A stretch of 64,000 nucleotides of DNA, taken from NCBI RefSeq assembly GCF_014650955.1, contig NZ_BMVY01000005.1, positions 186,001-250,000 of the forward strand, in the 5' to 3' direction. Numbering within the stretch: the first letter of the stretch is position 1; each line of letters starts with the position of its first letter. Origin of the DNA: Streptomyces tauricus (GTDB lineage: Bacteria > Actinomycetota > Actinomycetes > Streptomycetales > Streptomycetaceae). Of this stretch, positions 25,549 through 32,972 are shown piece after piece. The translations under genes and the position numbers were made by a program. The notes under the pieces are model-generated. The model made no database searches and was not told the DNA's origin. It worked only from the letters and a program-made list of their open reading frames with translations.

Positions 25549-26295
25549 ATGACTCGCAACAAGGTCATGAACCTGTGGACCGCGGTCGTCACCGCCTTCC
25601 TCGCGCTGTGCACGTCACTCGGACTGATCACTACGACCGCCGTCGCCGCCGTACCCGCGACGGAGGCAGCGCGCAACACCAACACCCCGCAGGACGCGAC
25701 GGCGCAGGAGGAGCCCATCTGGACCCGCCCGCGGGCGAGTTCCCTGCCACCCACGATGAAACAGCGCATCCACGCGGAGGCGCACGGTTCCTCACCGTCG
25801 TGCCGGCACCGGCCGCCGACGGACGCCATGGACGCCACGGGCGCGACGGATGCCATGGATTCCGTGGGTGCCATGCGTGCCATGGCCGCGGATACCGCCG
25901 TCACACGGGACAGCGCCCTGGCCCCGGCCCCTGCCGCCGTCCGCGCCGTCACTGACGCCACGGCACCAGCTGCTGTTACTACTGCCGACGCCGTAAGCGC
26001 CGCGGCCCCCGTGCATCCCTCCGGGATCACCCGCACGACGACCGGCACCGTCGACACCGGCACCTCCAACGCCAAGTCGTCCGCGGGCCACGCCGACGAA
26101 CTCCCCACCCGCGCGCCAGTCACGGCAGCCATCGAGTGCGTACTCCCCGCACCCGCAGCACCCGCCGTGGATGCCTCACCCGCCGCCGTCACCCTTCCCT
26201 CGCAGTCCTCGGCCCCGGCCTCGAACCCGGCACCGGCCCCGGTCCAGCTCCCGGCGCCAGTCCTGGCCACTGCCGGTACGGCGAGTCAGGGATGA
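25549..26295 (+). CDS. Low-complexity secreted or anchored protein, possibly DUF6344
   Basis: This 248-residue frame starts at ATG 25549 after GAGAGGG. A signal-like N-terminus has a hydrophobic span at about residues 9-35 (TAVVTAFLALCTSLGLITTT). A conserved-looking block LPPTMKQRIHAEAHGSSPSC is followed by long Ala/Thr/Pro-rich sequence with little structure. Beyond the stop, another frame continues with a Pro-Gln repeat and GRTKRRRRRRCRA, so the true protein may be longer and interrupted by a frameshift. The family name is a weak memory-based suggestion. Confidence 0.6.
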   Translation: MTRNKVMNLWTAVVTAFLALCTSLGLITTTAVAAVPATEAARNTNTPQDATAQEEPIWTRPRASSLPPTMKQRIHAEAHGSSPSCRHRPPTDAMDATGATDAMDSVGAMRAMAADTAVTRDSALAPAPAAVRAVTDATAPAAVTTADAVSAAAPVHPSGITRTTTGTVDTGTSNAKSSAGHADELPTRAPVTAAIECVLPAPAAPAVDASPAAVTLPSQSSAPASNPAPAPVQLPAPVLATAGTASQG

Positions 26296-26310
26296 CCTCG
26301 TACTCTCGGC

Positions 26311-26346
26311 ACAGCCACAGCCACAGCCACAGCCACAGCCACAGCC
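26311..26346. repeat. Six tandem copies of ACAGCC
   Basis: A perfect hexanucleotide array lies 15 bp after the stop of the 25549 gene. In frame 2 it encodes Gln-Pro repeats. Confidence 0.9.
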
Positions 26347-26431
26347 GTATGCGACCGATGCCGGCCGAACGAAGCGCCGCCGACGTCGCAGGTGCCGCGC
26401 GACGGTCCCAGGAGAGATGGCCGAACCCCGG

Positions 26432-26689
26432 TCACACGGGCCCGCACGACGAGTCGACGGCGGCGACCAGGGCTGTCAGTTCACCCGGTAACTGCACCAG
26501 GGTGCCGCAGAAGCAGACGAGACGATCGTCCACCGAAGCCGGCGCACCGAGGTCGATCGTCAGGATGGCCGCGACCTCGCGAATCAGTTCACCTGTGGCC
26601 GTACCGCGCGCCACCAGGATGCTCACTTCGTCAGGGTCCCAGATGGCGATCTTCGGAAGGTCGTCCGCCACAGAAATCACGATGCACAC
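26432..26689 (-). CDS. Small conserved-looking protein, 85 aa, downstream of the XRE gene
   Basis: A GTG start at 26689 has GGGGAG 6 bp upstream; an in-frame ATG at 26719 would add 10 residues. The sequence includes VCIVISVADDLPKIAIWDPD, TGELIREVAAIL, and ends in two Cys (LVCFCGTL; SSCGPV). The regular alternation looks like a compact alpha/beta fold. No family is recognised. It probably forms a unit with the XRE gene 27340-26891 on the same strand, about 200 bp upstream. Confidence 0.6.
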   Translation of the reverse strand: MCIVISVADDLPKIAIWDPDEVSILVARGTATGELIREVAAILTIDLGAPASVDDRLVCFCGTLVQLPGELTALVAAVDSSCGPV

Positions 26690-26890
26690 AGGAATCTCCC
26701 CAGGGATGCATGAGGGCATGCAGAAATCCCGCTCCGGGAGGCCAGCGGCATACCGATCGTACCCGCGTGTGTTCACTGCGTGAGAGCTGTTGGGATATCC
26801 CATGGAGAGTTGCCAGCCCGGAAACGCCCCTCCGCCACCCAGGCGGAAGGACATGCGCGCCGACAGCAGGACCTGCCGACGTGCGGACAG

Positions 26891-27340
26891 TCAGGTCGTT
26901 CGACTGAGCTGGAGCATCGCTTCGGCGTTCTTGACCAGCGCGCGCTGTCTAGATTCGGGCAACTGCCGGTACAGCTTCAGCAGTTGCGCCTCACGTTCGT
27001 CCCCATTGGGTCCGGGCACCGGCCGGCCGACGGAGGCGAAGAACTCCCGCGGTGTGGTCCTCACGCCCCAGCGACGGAACACCTCGACCATCGCACGCAA
27101 CCGCTCCGGATCGATTCGGGACGTGCCACGCGTCCGGTTCATCCAGGCATTGAGCGTCGGATAGGAGATACCGGCTTCCGCAGCCAGGTCCTTCTGGGTC
27201 CTGCCCTGCGACTCACCGAGAAGGCGCTCAAGCAGCGCGGGCAAGTCCTCGCCCTCTACGGCGAAGTCCTGGCCCAGGTCCGGCTCGTCCACGTCGGACG
27301 CCCCATTCGGCTGAAAGTTCCTGGTCACAAGCTCAAGCAT
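26891..27340 (-). CDS. XRE-family transcriptional regulator, 149 aa
   Basis: The start is taken as ATG 27340 (MLELVTRNFQ); a longer frame to 27424 would run through the operator-like sequence and is unlikely. The HTH is at about residues 48-75 (RTQKDLAAEAGISYPTLNAW), followed by MNRTRGTSRIDPERL and a helical C-terminal part. An inverted repeat ATCTAC-N8-GTAGAT lies at 27352-27371, directly upstream of this start, and related elements lie before the divergent sigma gene. Autoregulation and control of the sigma operon are inferred. Confidence 0.8.
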   Translation of the reverse strand: MLELVTRNFQPNGASDVDEPDLGQDFAVEGEDLPALLERLLGESQGRTQKDLAAEAGISYPTLNAWMNRTRGTSRIDPERLRAMVEVFRRWGVRTTPREFFASVGRPVPGPNGDEREAQLLKLYRQLPESRQRALVKNAEAMLQLSRTT

Positions 27341-27351
27341 CGACCATCGAC

Positions 27352-27371
27352 ATCTACATGTGCAAGTAGAT
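27352..27371. promoter_or_regulatory. Operator-like inverted repeat 1 (ATCTAC-N8-GTAGAT)
   Basis: A perfect 6-bp dyad with an 8-bp spacer lies 12 bp upstream of the XRE start codon. Confidence 0.6.
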
Positions 27372-27570
27372 CGCAGATCGATCGGTTCAGTTTCCGTTAA
27401 CAGAAAGCATCGTGCCGTACCCAACTGCTACTACACGCCCCCCTCTCTGCACCTTCACACCTTCAGTCGCATCGACAGTGCCGCGCCGGCGACCCTCGAC
27501 GAGCGCCGTCGACGAGTACCGCCACGAGTACCGCCACCGAGTACTACCGCCGGTTATCGCGGCTTGACGG

Positions 27571-27597
27571 ATCTACATCTACATGCATATCGTAGAT
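27571..27597. promoter_or_regulatory. Operator-like element 2
   Basis: ATCTAC occurs at 27571-27576 and 27577-27582. The second copy pairs with GTAGAT at 27592-27597 across a 9-bp spacer. It overlaps a plausible -10 region for plus-strand transcription. Confidence 0.6.
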
Positions 27598-27603
27598 GCA
27601 ATC

Positions 27604-27635
27604 GATCACCCGATCACCCGATCACCCGATCACCC
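27604..27635. repeat. Four perfect tandem copies of GATCACCC
   Basis: Octamers lie at 27604, 27612, 27620 and 27628, followed by a degenerate copy GATCTCCT. Confidence 0.9.
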
Positions 27636-27800
27636 GATCTCCTGCCGACCTCGCGATCGCTCACACGGCGGCGGAGCACCCGCACGCGATCCACACGCGA
27701 CCCGCTTGCGACCTGTACGCGACAGCCGGCAGATCAAGCTCCCGCAGTCGAGCACACCCAGACACCCCCGCCCTCGCCCTGCCCTTCGCCCCACCAGCCA

Positions 27801-27827
27801 ATCTACATCTACATGTGTATCGAGTAT
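27801..27827. promoter_or_regulatory. Operator-like element 3
   Basis: ATCTACATCTACATG occurs again, identical to element 2 over 15 bp, with a degenerate right arm GAGTAT. It is 74 bp upstream of the sigma factor start. Confidence 0.55.
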
Positions 27828-27900
27828 CGAGTAATCGGTATCGCTGCGAACAGAACACCCGGAACCCGCCAGGCCCCATCCCAGAAGGAGCACCCAGCTC

Positions 27901-28539
27901 GTGTCCGCACACATCAGACGAGAGACCAGACCGCGTCGGCAGACGGCCCTGCCGACCGGTGGGAACGACCTGGTCGCCGAGGTTGACGGGGCCGACATCG
28001 TCGACCGGGCCCGGGCCGGCGACCGCGACGCATTCGCCGCCCTCTACGTAGACCACCAGCGCTTCGTGTACCGGTACCTCCTCTTCCGCACCCGGAACCG
28101 GCACCTGGCCGAGGACCTCACCCAGGAGGTCTTCATCAAGGCGCTGCGCCACATCGAGAGCTTCACCTGGCAGGGCACGGCCTTCACGGCATGGCTGCTC
28201 ACCATCGCCAAGAACCTGCACCTGGACGAGGTGAAGACCAAGCGCTCCCGGCTGGAGACCCTGGTCTCCGAACTGAAGGACGGCGACGCGCACGACCGCA
28301 GCGCCGAGTCGGGCGCGCTGCACACCCTGGAGACGATCGAGACCCACGAGGCCGTGTGGAACGCCCTGCACACCCTCAACAGCCATCAGCGGCAGTGCAT
28401 GGAACTGCGGTTCATCGGCGAGATGTCGCCCGAGGAGACCGCTTTCGCCATGGGACGTACCGTCGGCGCGGTCAAGGCACTCACCTTCCGGGCCAGGCAG
28501 AAACTGCGTGCGGCGTCGGAGAGGGAGGCCGCGGCATGA
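27901..28539 (+). CDS. ECF-type RNA polymerase sigma factor
   Basis: The 212-residue protein starts at GTG 27901 after AGAAGGAG. Region 2 spans about residues 45-110 (DAFAALYVDHQRFVYRYL, LAEDLTQEVFIKALRHI, AWLLTIAKNLHLDEVK). Region 4 is at about 150-205 (NSHQRQCMELRFIGEMSPEE, GRTVGAVKALTFRARQKL). There are no regions 1 or 3, so it belongs to the ECF group. No anti-sigma gene is recognisable next to it. The stop overlaps the next gene (ATGA), so the two are translated together. Confidence 0.9.
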   Translation: MSAHIRRETRPRRQTALPTGGNDLVAEVDGADIVDRARAGDRDAFAALYVDHQRFVYRYLLFRTRNRHLAEDLTQEVFIKALRHIESFTWQGTAFTAWLLTIAKNLHLDEVKTKRSRLETLVSELKDGDAHDRSAESGALHTLETIETHEAVWNALHTLNSHQRQCMELRFIGEMSPEETAFAMGRTVGAVKALTFRARQKLRAASEREAAA

Positions 28540-29684
28540 ACCGGAACCTGCCCCACGCCGAACGCGTCATCCGTACGGCGCTCTCCGTCAGCACCTCGAA
28601 CCAGGCCAGGGCGGTTGCCCACGCCCTCGACGTGGCACGTCTGCTGGTGGATCCGGAGCGGACGTTCGGACTCGTCCTGCACCGCACGCCGAGCGGTTCC
28701 TGGGCCCGGTTACCCGGGCAGCCGACGGAACTGGAGCAGCAGGCTTTCGCCTGGGACCACGCATGCGAGCGGGCCAGGCTGGTCGCGGCCACCGTCCAGA
28801 CGCATATCGGCGGACACCCGGACGTCCACGGCATCCGGGCCGACGGAGACTGCGTACGCGTCGAACTCCACGTCACCGACCAGGAGCAGTGGCGGCGGTG
28901 GCGCGCGCACTTCGGCATCAGACGCGACGCGGAGACACCCCTGGGGCACGCGGTCGTCGGCGAGAGCCGTCATGCCGGCGTCCGCGTGTCGGTACTCGCG
29001 CACAAGCGGCGGCAGACGCCTCGGCCCGCCCCCGTCGCCCAGCTCGACCCCGCCCCACGCTTGTACGAGCACGAGCACGAGCACGAGCACATGCACGAGC
29101 ACGAGTACCCGTACCGGTACGAGCACGACGGGATCGTTTACAACCTGGCGTTGCCGCAGCGGGACGCACAGGGGGATGTCTGGTACTTCCACGGCGAACG
29201 GACACCGGGCGGTATGCCGCTGCTGTCACTGGACGGCCGTTCCGAGCGGTGCACGCTCGCCAATGTGACGTCCCTGCTGGGGCCCCTGGTGGCACTGGAA
29301 CCGGACATCCCCTCCACTGCGCCCGACAAGGCCGTGACAGCCCGTACGGACGCCTCAGGGGGTACTCCGTCGCTGCCTGAGGCGCGCCAGTCCCGAGCCG
29401 TCCGACTCACCACGCCCCGACTGACGGTCGTCCGAACACCGACACCGACACCGGCTCCGACGCCGACAACCACGCCCCCGCCCAGGCACTCGCCCGGGCC
29501 CAGGAGACGAAGGCCCGCGCCCGCCCTTCCGTCCTCAGCTGCCCTGTCGTACGTGGCGAGCGGGCCACCCGTACCGAACACCCGGCGCGTAGGACTCGTA
29601 CGCACAGGACAGGCCACCTGGGAGGCCGCGGACCGGGCCACTGACCGGGCCACCGACCGTGCAGCGGCCCGGGACAAGAAGTGA
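28536..29684 (+). CDS. BN159_2729-like protein with a Glu-His repeat and a TTA codon
   Basis: The 382-residue protein starts at ATG 28536, coupled to the sigma gene. The N-terminal half begins MNRNLPHAERVIRTALS and continues ALDVARLLVDPERTFGLVLHR, resembling Streptomyces proteins annotated BN159_2729 (from memory). Residues about 177-200 hold an EHEHEHEHMHEHE repeat encoded by GAGCAC tandem DNA. A mixed domain and a Pro/Thr/Arg-rich tail follow. Codon 59 (28710-28712) is TTA, so translation should depend on the bldA tRNA. Function is unknown; the repeat could bind metal. Confidence 0.7.
   Translation: MNRNLPHAERVIRTALSVSTSNQARAVAHALDVARLLVDPERTFGLVLHRTPSGSWARLPGQPTELEQQAFAWDHACERARLVAATVQTHIGGHPDVHGIRADGDCVRVELHVTDQEQWRRWRAHFGIRRDAETPLGHAVVGESRHAGVRVSVLAHKRRQTPRPAPVAQLDPAPRLYEHEHEHEHMHEHEYPYRYEHDGIVYNLALPQRDAQGDVWYFHGERTPGGMPLLSLDGRSERCTLANVTSLLGPLVALEPDIPSTAPDKAVTARTDASGGTPSLPEARQSRAVRLTTPRLTVVRTPTPTPAPTPTTTPPPRHSPGPRRRRPAPALPSSAALSYVASGPPVPNTRRVGLVRTGQATWEAADRATDRATDRAAARDKK
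29068..29106. repeat. GAGCAC tandem repeat inside the BN159_2729-like gene
   Basis: About six near-perfect hexamers encode alternating Glu and His, one interrupted by ATG (Met). Confidence 0.85.
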
Positions 29685-29688
29685 TCAA

Positions 29689-30222
29689 GTGAGAACGCCG
29701 ATCACCCGAGCCCTCGCTGGCAGCCGCAGCAGGGCGTGGGAGCTGAACGCCCTGTGCCGGAACGAGGACCCCGAGCTGTGGTTCTCCGACAGAACCCGTG
29801 CCATAGCAAGAGCCCTGTGCCATTCCTGCGAGGTCCTCGAGGAGTGCCGGGCGGCCGTCATGCGACGCGAGGACGGACTGCCGAAGTGTGATCGCGGGGG
29901 AATCGTCGCGGGCCTGACGGGCCCTCAGCGCCACGCGCTGGAGAAGCGGCTCAAGCGGGACCCCGTACCCACACCCGAGCCACCATCTTCACCCGCACCC
30001 TCGCTCTCGTCCTCTCCCTCGTCATCGTCCTCGTCATCGTCCTCGCCGCCGCCCGGACCGCCCCTGCTCCGCAGCGAGCCGGCGCCCTGCGGCACGCGCT
30101 CGGCGTACCAGCGACACGTACGCAGGGGTGAGCCCGTGGACGACGCCTGCCGGGCCGCCAACGCCCTGGGGGCCAGCCAGTACCGCCGAACGGGCACCAC
30201 GCTCCTCCGTCCGACCGGATAG
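29689..30222 (+). CDS. WhiB-like iron-sulfur regulator with a C-terminal CGTxxAYxRHxRRGE motif
   Basis: The 177-residue protein starts at GTG 29689, 4 bp after the previous stop. The WhiB cluster cysteines are in LCRNEDPELWF, ALCHSCEVLEECRAAV (C, C-X2-C-X5-C). GGIVAGLTGPQR stands where WhiB proteins have their Gly-rich turn. A Pro/Ser low-complexity linker leads to CGTRSAYQRHVRRGEPVDDAC, a short Cys/His motif often found as a separate small protein in actinobacteria and their phages. The fusion is unusual. WhiB proteins bind a 4Fe-4S cluster and sigma factors; the sigma gene two places upstream may encode a partner. Confidence 0.85.
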   Translation: MRTPITRALAGSRSRAWELNALCRNEDPELWFSDRTRAIARALCHSCEVLEECRAAVMRREDGLPKCDRGGIVAGLTGPQRHALEKRLKRDPVPTPEPPSSPAPSLSSSPSSSSSSSSSPPPGPPLLRSEPAPCGTRSAYQRHVRRGEPVDDACRAANALGASQYRRTGTTLLRPTG

Positions 30223-30310
30223 GCCCCGCCCCAGCTTCCCCCGTGCCCGCACGAATCCCCCGCGCTACCGCACGCCCCTCACTCAGTCCGCCCCGCTCCC
30301 AGGAGTACCC

Positions 30311-30952
30311 ATGTCCCTTTCCTCACCCTCGCCCCCACCACGCCCGAAACGGTTCGGCCGACGCGGATCCCACGCGTCCGCGGGCCGTTCACGTCGCCCA
30401 CGTCTCTCACGCAGGTTCTTCGGCGGCCTCCTGCGGACTCCCCCCGCGGCCCCTGACACGACGGACCCGTCGGCGGACCGTCTCCAGCGCCTCTGGAACG
30501 ACCTGAGCACGTCCAGGGCCCAGACAGCCCGCTGGAAGCGTCACGCCGACGCGTACGCCCGCGAGCGCGACAGCGTGGCGCGCGAACGGGCGTACCTGCT
30601 CTCGTGGCTCGCCGCACTGCACCCGTCGTCCGCTGTCGTGTCACGGTCACCGACACTCGACGGCACGACTTCCGACGGCAACGCCCTCGACGACACGGCA
30701 GGCAACGGCACGGCAGGCGGCTGGCACGTCCTGACCTTGGTCGCCGGGGGCCGGCCGCTCTCCTGGAGCCTGGCACCCCGGGAGGTCCCGCTCTTCCAAC
30801 ACGTGCGCCAGGCCGGGGACACCGACACGCGCGCGTGGAGGGATGCCAGGGAGATGGAGGCGCAGTACGCCCATATCCACCGCCACACACGCGTGCTGGC
30901 GCTGGAGGACGACCTGACCCGGGTCGTCGAGGAACTCCGAGGCAACGACTGA
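30311..30952 (+). CDS. Unknown protein, 213 aa, basic N-terminus
   Basis: It starts at ATG 30311 with AGGAG 6 bp upstream. A very basic, Pro/Ser-rich first 45 residues is followed by a helical segment (ADRLQRLWNDLSTSRAQTAR, WKRHADAYARERDSVARERA) that could form a coiled coil. A beta-rich middle (WHVLTLVAGGRPLSWSL) and a charged helical end (TRVLALEDDLTRVVEELRG) complete it. No family is recognised. It is probably the last gene of the sigma-BN159-WhiB operon. Confidence 0.65.
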   Translation: MSLSSPSPPPRPKRFGRRGSHASAGRSRRPRLSRRFFGGLLRTPPAAPDTTDPSADRLQRLWNDLSTSRAQTARWKRHADAYARERDSVARERAYLLSWLAALHPSSAVVSRSPTLDGTTSDGNALDDTAGNGTAGGWHVLTLVAGGRPLSWSLAPREVPLFQHVRQAGDTDTRAWRDAREMEAQYAHIHRHTRVLALEDDLTRVVEELRGND

Positions 30953-31165
30953 CCTGCCCGGATCCCCCGGCCCCTACCCCCGCCCCTGTCTCAACCCCCC
31001 GGACTCCGGCCGACAAGCTCGGGAGGCACGTCGACCGGACTGTGAGCGCCCCCCTGCCCATCCCAGCAGGGGGGCGCTGCACGTTCCCTGACGGCCGGTC
31101 ATCCCCGGGACCCGGAAGCACCCCGTGCGAGCGCGCTCTCTGAGATCACGAGGCCCTGAGGGATC

Positions 31166-31519
31166 TCACTGCTGCCGCTGGCCGAGGACGCAGAACTCGT
31201 TGCCCTCGGGGTCCTCCATGACGACCCAAGACTGCTCGCCCTGGCCGATGTCGACGCGCTTCGCGCCGAGAGCCTCGAAGCGAGCCACCTCGGCGGCCTG
31301 GTCATCGGGCCTGAAGTCGAGGTGCAGCCGGCTCTTGGCCTTCTTGCTCTCCTCGACCTTGACGAAGTCCAGGCCCGGCAGTCGATCCGGCGCCGGACGG
31401 ATCTCGAACTCCTCGTCGGAGGAGTGGACCACGACCCAGCCGAGAGCGTCGGCCCACCACTGCCCCAAGGCCGTCGGATCCGCGGAGTGCACGATTACCT
31501 GTTCCCATTCCAAGGTCAT
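31166..31519 (-). CDS. VOC-family (glyoxalase/bleomycin-resistance fold) protein
   Basis: The 117-residue protein starts at ATG 31519. It shows the VOC pattern of paired beta-alpha-beta-beta-beta units: LEWEQVIVHSADPTALGQWW opens the first, LHLDFRPDDQAAEVARFEAL the second, and VVMEDPEGNEFCVL ends with the metal-ligand Glu region. The single short domain suggests a homodimer. Substrate is unknown. It is the last chromosomal gene before the element's left boundary. Confidence 0.88.
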   Translation of the reverse strand: MTLEWEQVIVHSADPTALGQWWADALGWVVVHSSDEEFEIRPAPDRLPGLDFVKVEESKKAKSRLHLDFRPDDQAAEVARFEALGAKRVDIGQGEQSWVVMEDPEGNEFCVLGQRQQ

Positions 31520-31582
31520 CCGCCGAGCCTAGGCTCCCCGGCGTTTCAGGGACAGGCGATTTACACCGAGCCCGAAGACCTT

Positions 31583-31620
31583 TGAATGCCCCTGAACGCC
31601 CGTGAACGCCCCTGAATGCC
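31583..31620. repeat. Four tandem copies of a 10-bp unit
   Basis: TGAA(T/C)GCCC(C/G) is repeated four times just before the hairpin at 31621. The last unit is truncated. Confidence 0.75.
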
Positions 31621-31654
31621 AAAGACCCCCAAGCCTGCTGGCCTGGGGGTCTTT
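31621..31654 (-). terminator. Original tRNA-Ile terminator, left behind at attL
   Basis: AAAGACCCCCA at 31621-31631 pairs with TGGGGGTCTTT at 31644-31654. It lies just downstream (minus strand) of the displaced tRNA 3' half, which is what is expected of the native tRNA-Ile terminator before insertion. Confidence 0.75.
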
Positions 31655-31660
31655 GAACTG

Positions 31661-31704
31661 GTGGGGCTAACAGGATTTGAACCTGTGGCCTCATCCTTAT
31701 CAGG
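31661..31704. repeat. attL: attL core (displaced tRNA-Ile 3' half)
   Basis: These 44 bp are identical to 42989-43032 and cover the tRNA from the 3' end to the anticodon stem-loop. To the right the sequence diverges, so no tRNA can be made here. Confidence 0.93.
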
Positions 31705-31801
31705 TCGATCTCCCCGGATGGGTCTACCGGGTCGAGCGACCTTCGTCCTGGATCGTTGGTTCGCTGAGGTTCAGCGTTGACCGCCTCGGTCCGCCCCTGT
31801 T

Positions 31802-31821
31802 GGTGTCAGCGACTGGTGTCA
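31802..31821. promoter_or_regulatory. Possible integrase arm sites, left end
   Basis: GGTGTCA occurs at 31802-31808 and 31815-31821, 13 bp apart. The same heptamer with the same spacing and orientation is at 42930-42949, next to attR. Confidence 0.5.
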
Positions 31822-31825
31822 GCCG

Positions 31826-32092
31826 TCACCGGCGAACTTGACGGCTCTCCTCTACAGCAGTAGGGAGCTGCCTCCGCAGGTGTGCTCGCACGAGCAGTAG
31901 CACGATGACGACGGTGATCAACTGAGTCGCCGAATCGAGGACTGCCGCGAGGGGTTGGGCGCCAATCACACAGCTAACCACTGCTCCGAGCGACAGCCAT
32001 TGAGCGTTGTCAGTGGCTCGTGGAACAGTGGTACTAGCGCCATTGCTTCCGGTCGGGAGCGGGGCGTTGTGGGTCGGGTGGGGCATGGGCAT
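31826..32092 (-). CDS. Small AICE membrane protein, 88 aa
   Basis: It starts at ATG 32092 with GGAGGA at 32100-32095. A polar N-terminus (MPMPHPTHNAPLPTGSNGAS) is followed by two hydrophobic stretches (WLSLGAVVSCVIGAQPLAAV and LITVVIVLLLVRAHL) and a basic tail. No family is recognised. It is the gene nearest attL. Confidence 0.6.
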   Translation of the reverse strand: MPMPHPTHNAPLPTGSNGASTTVPRATDNAQWLSLGAVVSCVIGAQPLAAVLDSATQLITVVIVLLLVRAHLRRQLPTAVEESRQVRR

Positions 32093-32935
32093 GTTCCTCC
32101 TGGCTCTCTCGGGGCGCACCCGCCTCTCGCCAAAGTGCCGGGTGCGCCCCGCGCTGTGTCTGGGTCTGTCCTTTCTACGGCACGCCACTGACAAACGAGA
32201 CGCCCAATTCCACTTAGACGCAGGCAGATTGCACCTGTCCGCCGTTGCACGTGAAATGCGCTCGACGTCAACTGCGCCCCGCAAAGGGACAGTTCCTCTG
32301 CTTGGCCCGTTGATAGTGGCATGTCCGTAGCCCTCGCCCAATCTGGTTGTCCACAGGCCCTGGGTACAACCTCGTCACCGCTGTGGAGACTTGACCTGCC
32401 GCTGTGCACAACGTGCGGGATAGGCCTGTGGATGACCGGCCGCATTATGCGAGATAGGTCGCCTGACCAGCAGGTTTCCCCCACCCAACCTGTGCAGAAT
32501 AAAAACTTCCCAAGTAGGGTCAAGATTGCAGCGAACGGTGCGCAGGCGGGCACGCCACGAGACGCAAAGTAAGAGGCAATACTCAGTTGCATCTCTTACG
32601 TCCATATGGCGGCCACTCTCTAGTCGAAGACACTCCGTCCATAGCCGTGGCCCGCACAGCCACCTGCACACCCCACAACGGTGCGCTGTACTGCGCTGGC
32701 CCCCTTCTCTTCAGCTACTGGCCCACAGGTCGGGGGAGAGAGTTTGAGGTCTGGTGATCTGCGGGGCGAGAGCATGAAAGGGGGCCATTACACTTGACCC
32801 AATGGAGAGGGCTAGTTGCCCTCACCGTACGGAGTAGGCTCTCGGCCCCCTTTCTTGCTCTCGGAGGGGCCCCGCAGATCAGCAGACCTTAAAGTCTCGG
32901 AGCGACCGACCCAGCCCCGGCCGATCTCGCCCCGT

Positions 32936-32972
32936 CGCTGCCCGCAGCATCCGGCGGACCGCAGCCGTGGCG
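32936..32972 (+). repeat. 37-bp inverted repeat, left arm
   Basis: The reverse complement of this segment matches 33452-33488 with one mismatch. The arms enclose 479 bp of G-rich DNA. Confidence 0.9.

Larger units (their letters stand above)
27341..27900. promoter_or_regulatory. Divergent regulatory region between xre and the ECF sigma operon
   Basis: This 560-bp gap has no gene but is full of repeats: ATCTAC dyads at 27352-27371 and 27577-27597, ATCTACATCTAC at 27571-27582 and again at 27801-27812, and a GATCACCC array. A TTGACG at 27564 with TATCGT at 27588-27593 gives a possible plus-strand promoter overlapped by the central dyad. Confidence 0.6.

Noticed and set aside
27571..27827. ATCTAC repeats considered as plasmid iterons
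   Set aside because: Only three copies, no replication gene beside them, and the dyad form with promoter overlap fits operators better.
29040..29130. GAGCAC tandem DNA considered as a CRISPR-like array
   Set aside because: Units are 6 bp with no spacers and lie in frame inside a gene.
32244..32257. GTTGCACGTGAAAT as a parS site inside the AICE
   Set aside because: Two mismatches including one in a conserved arm position; too weak to call.
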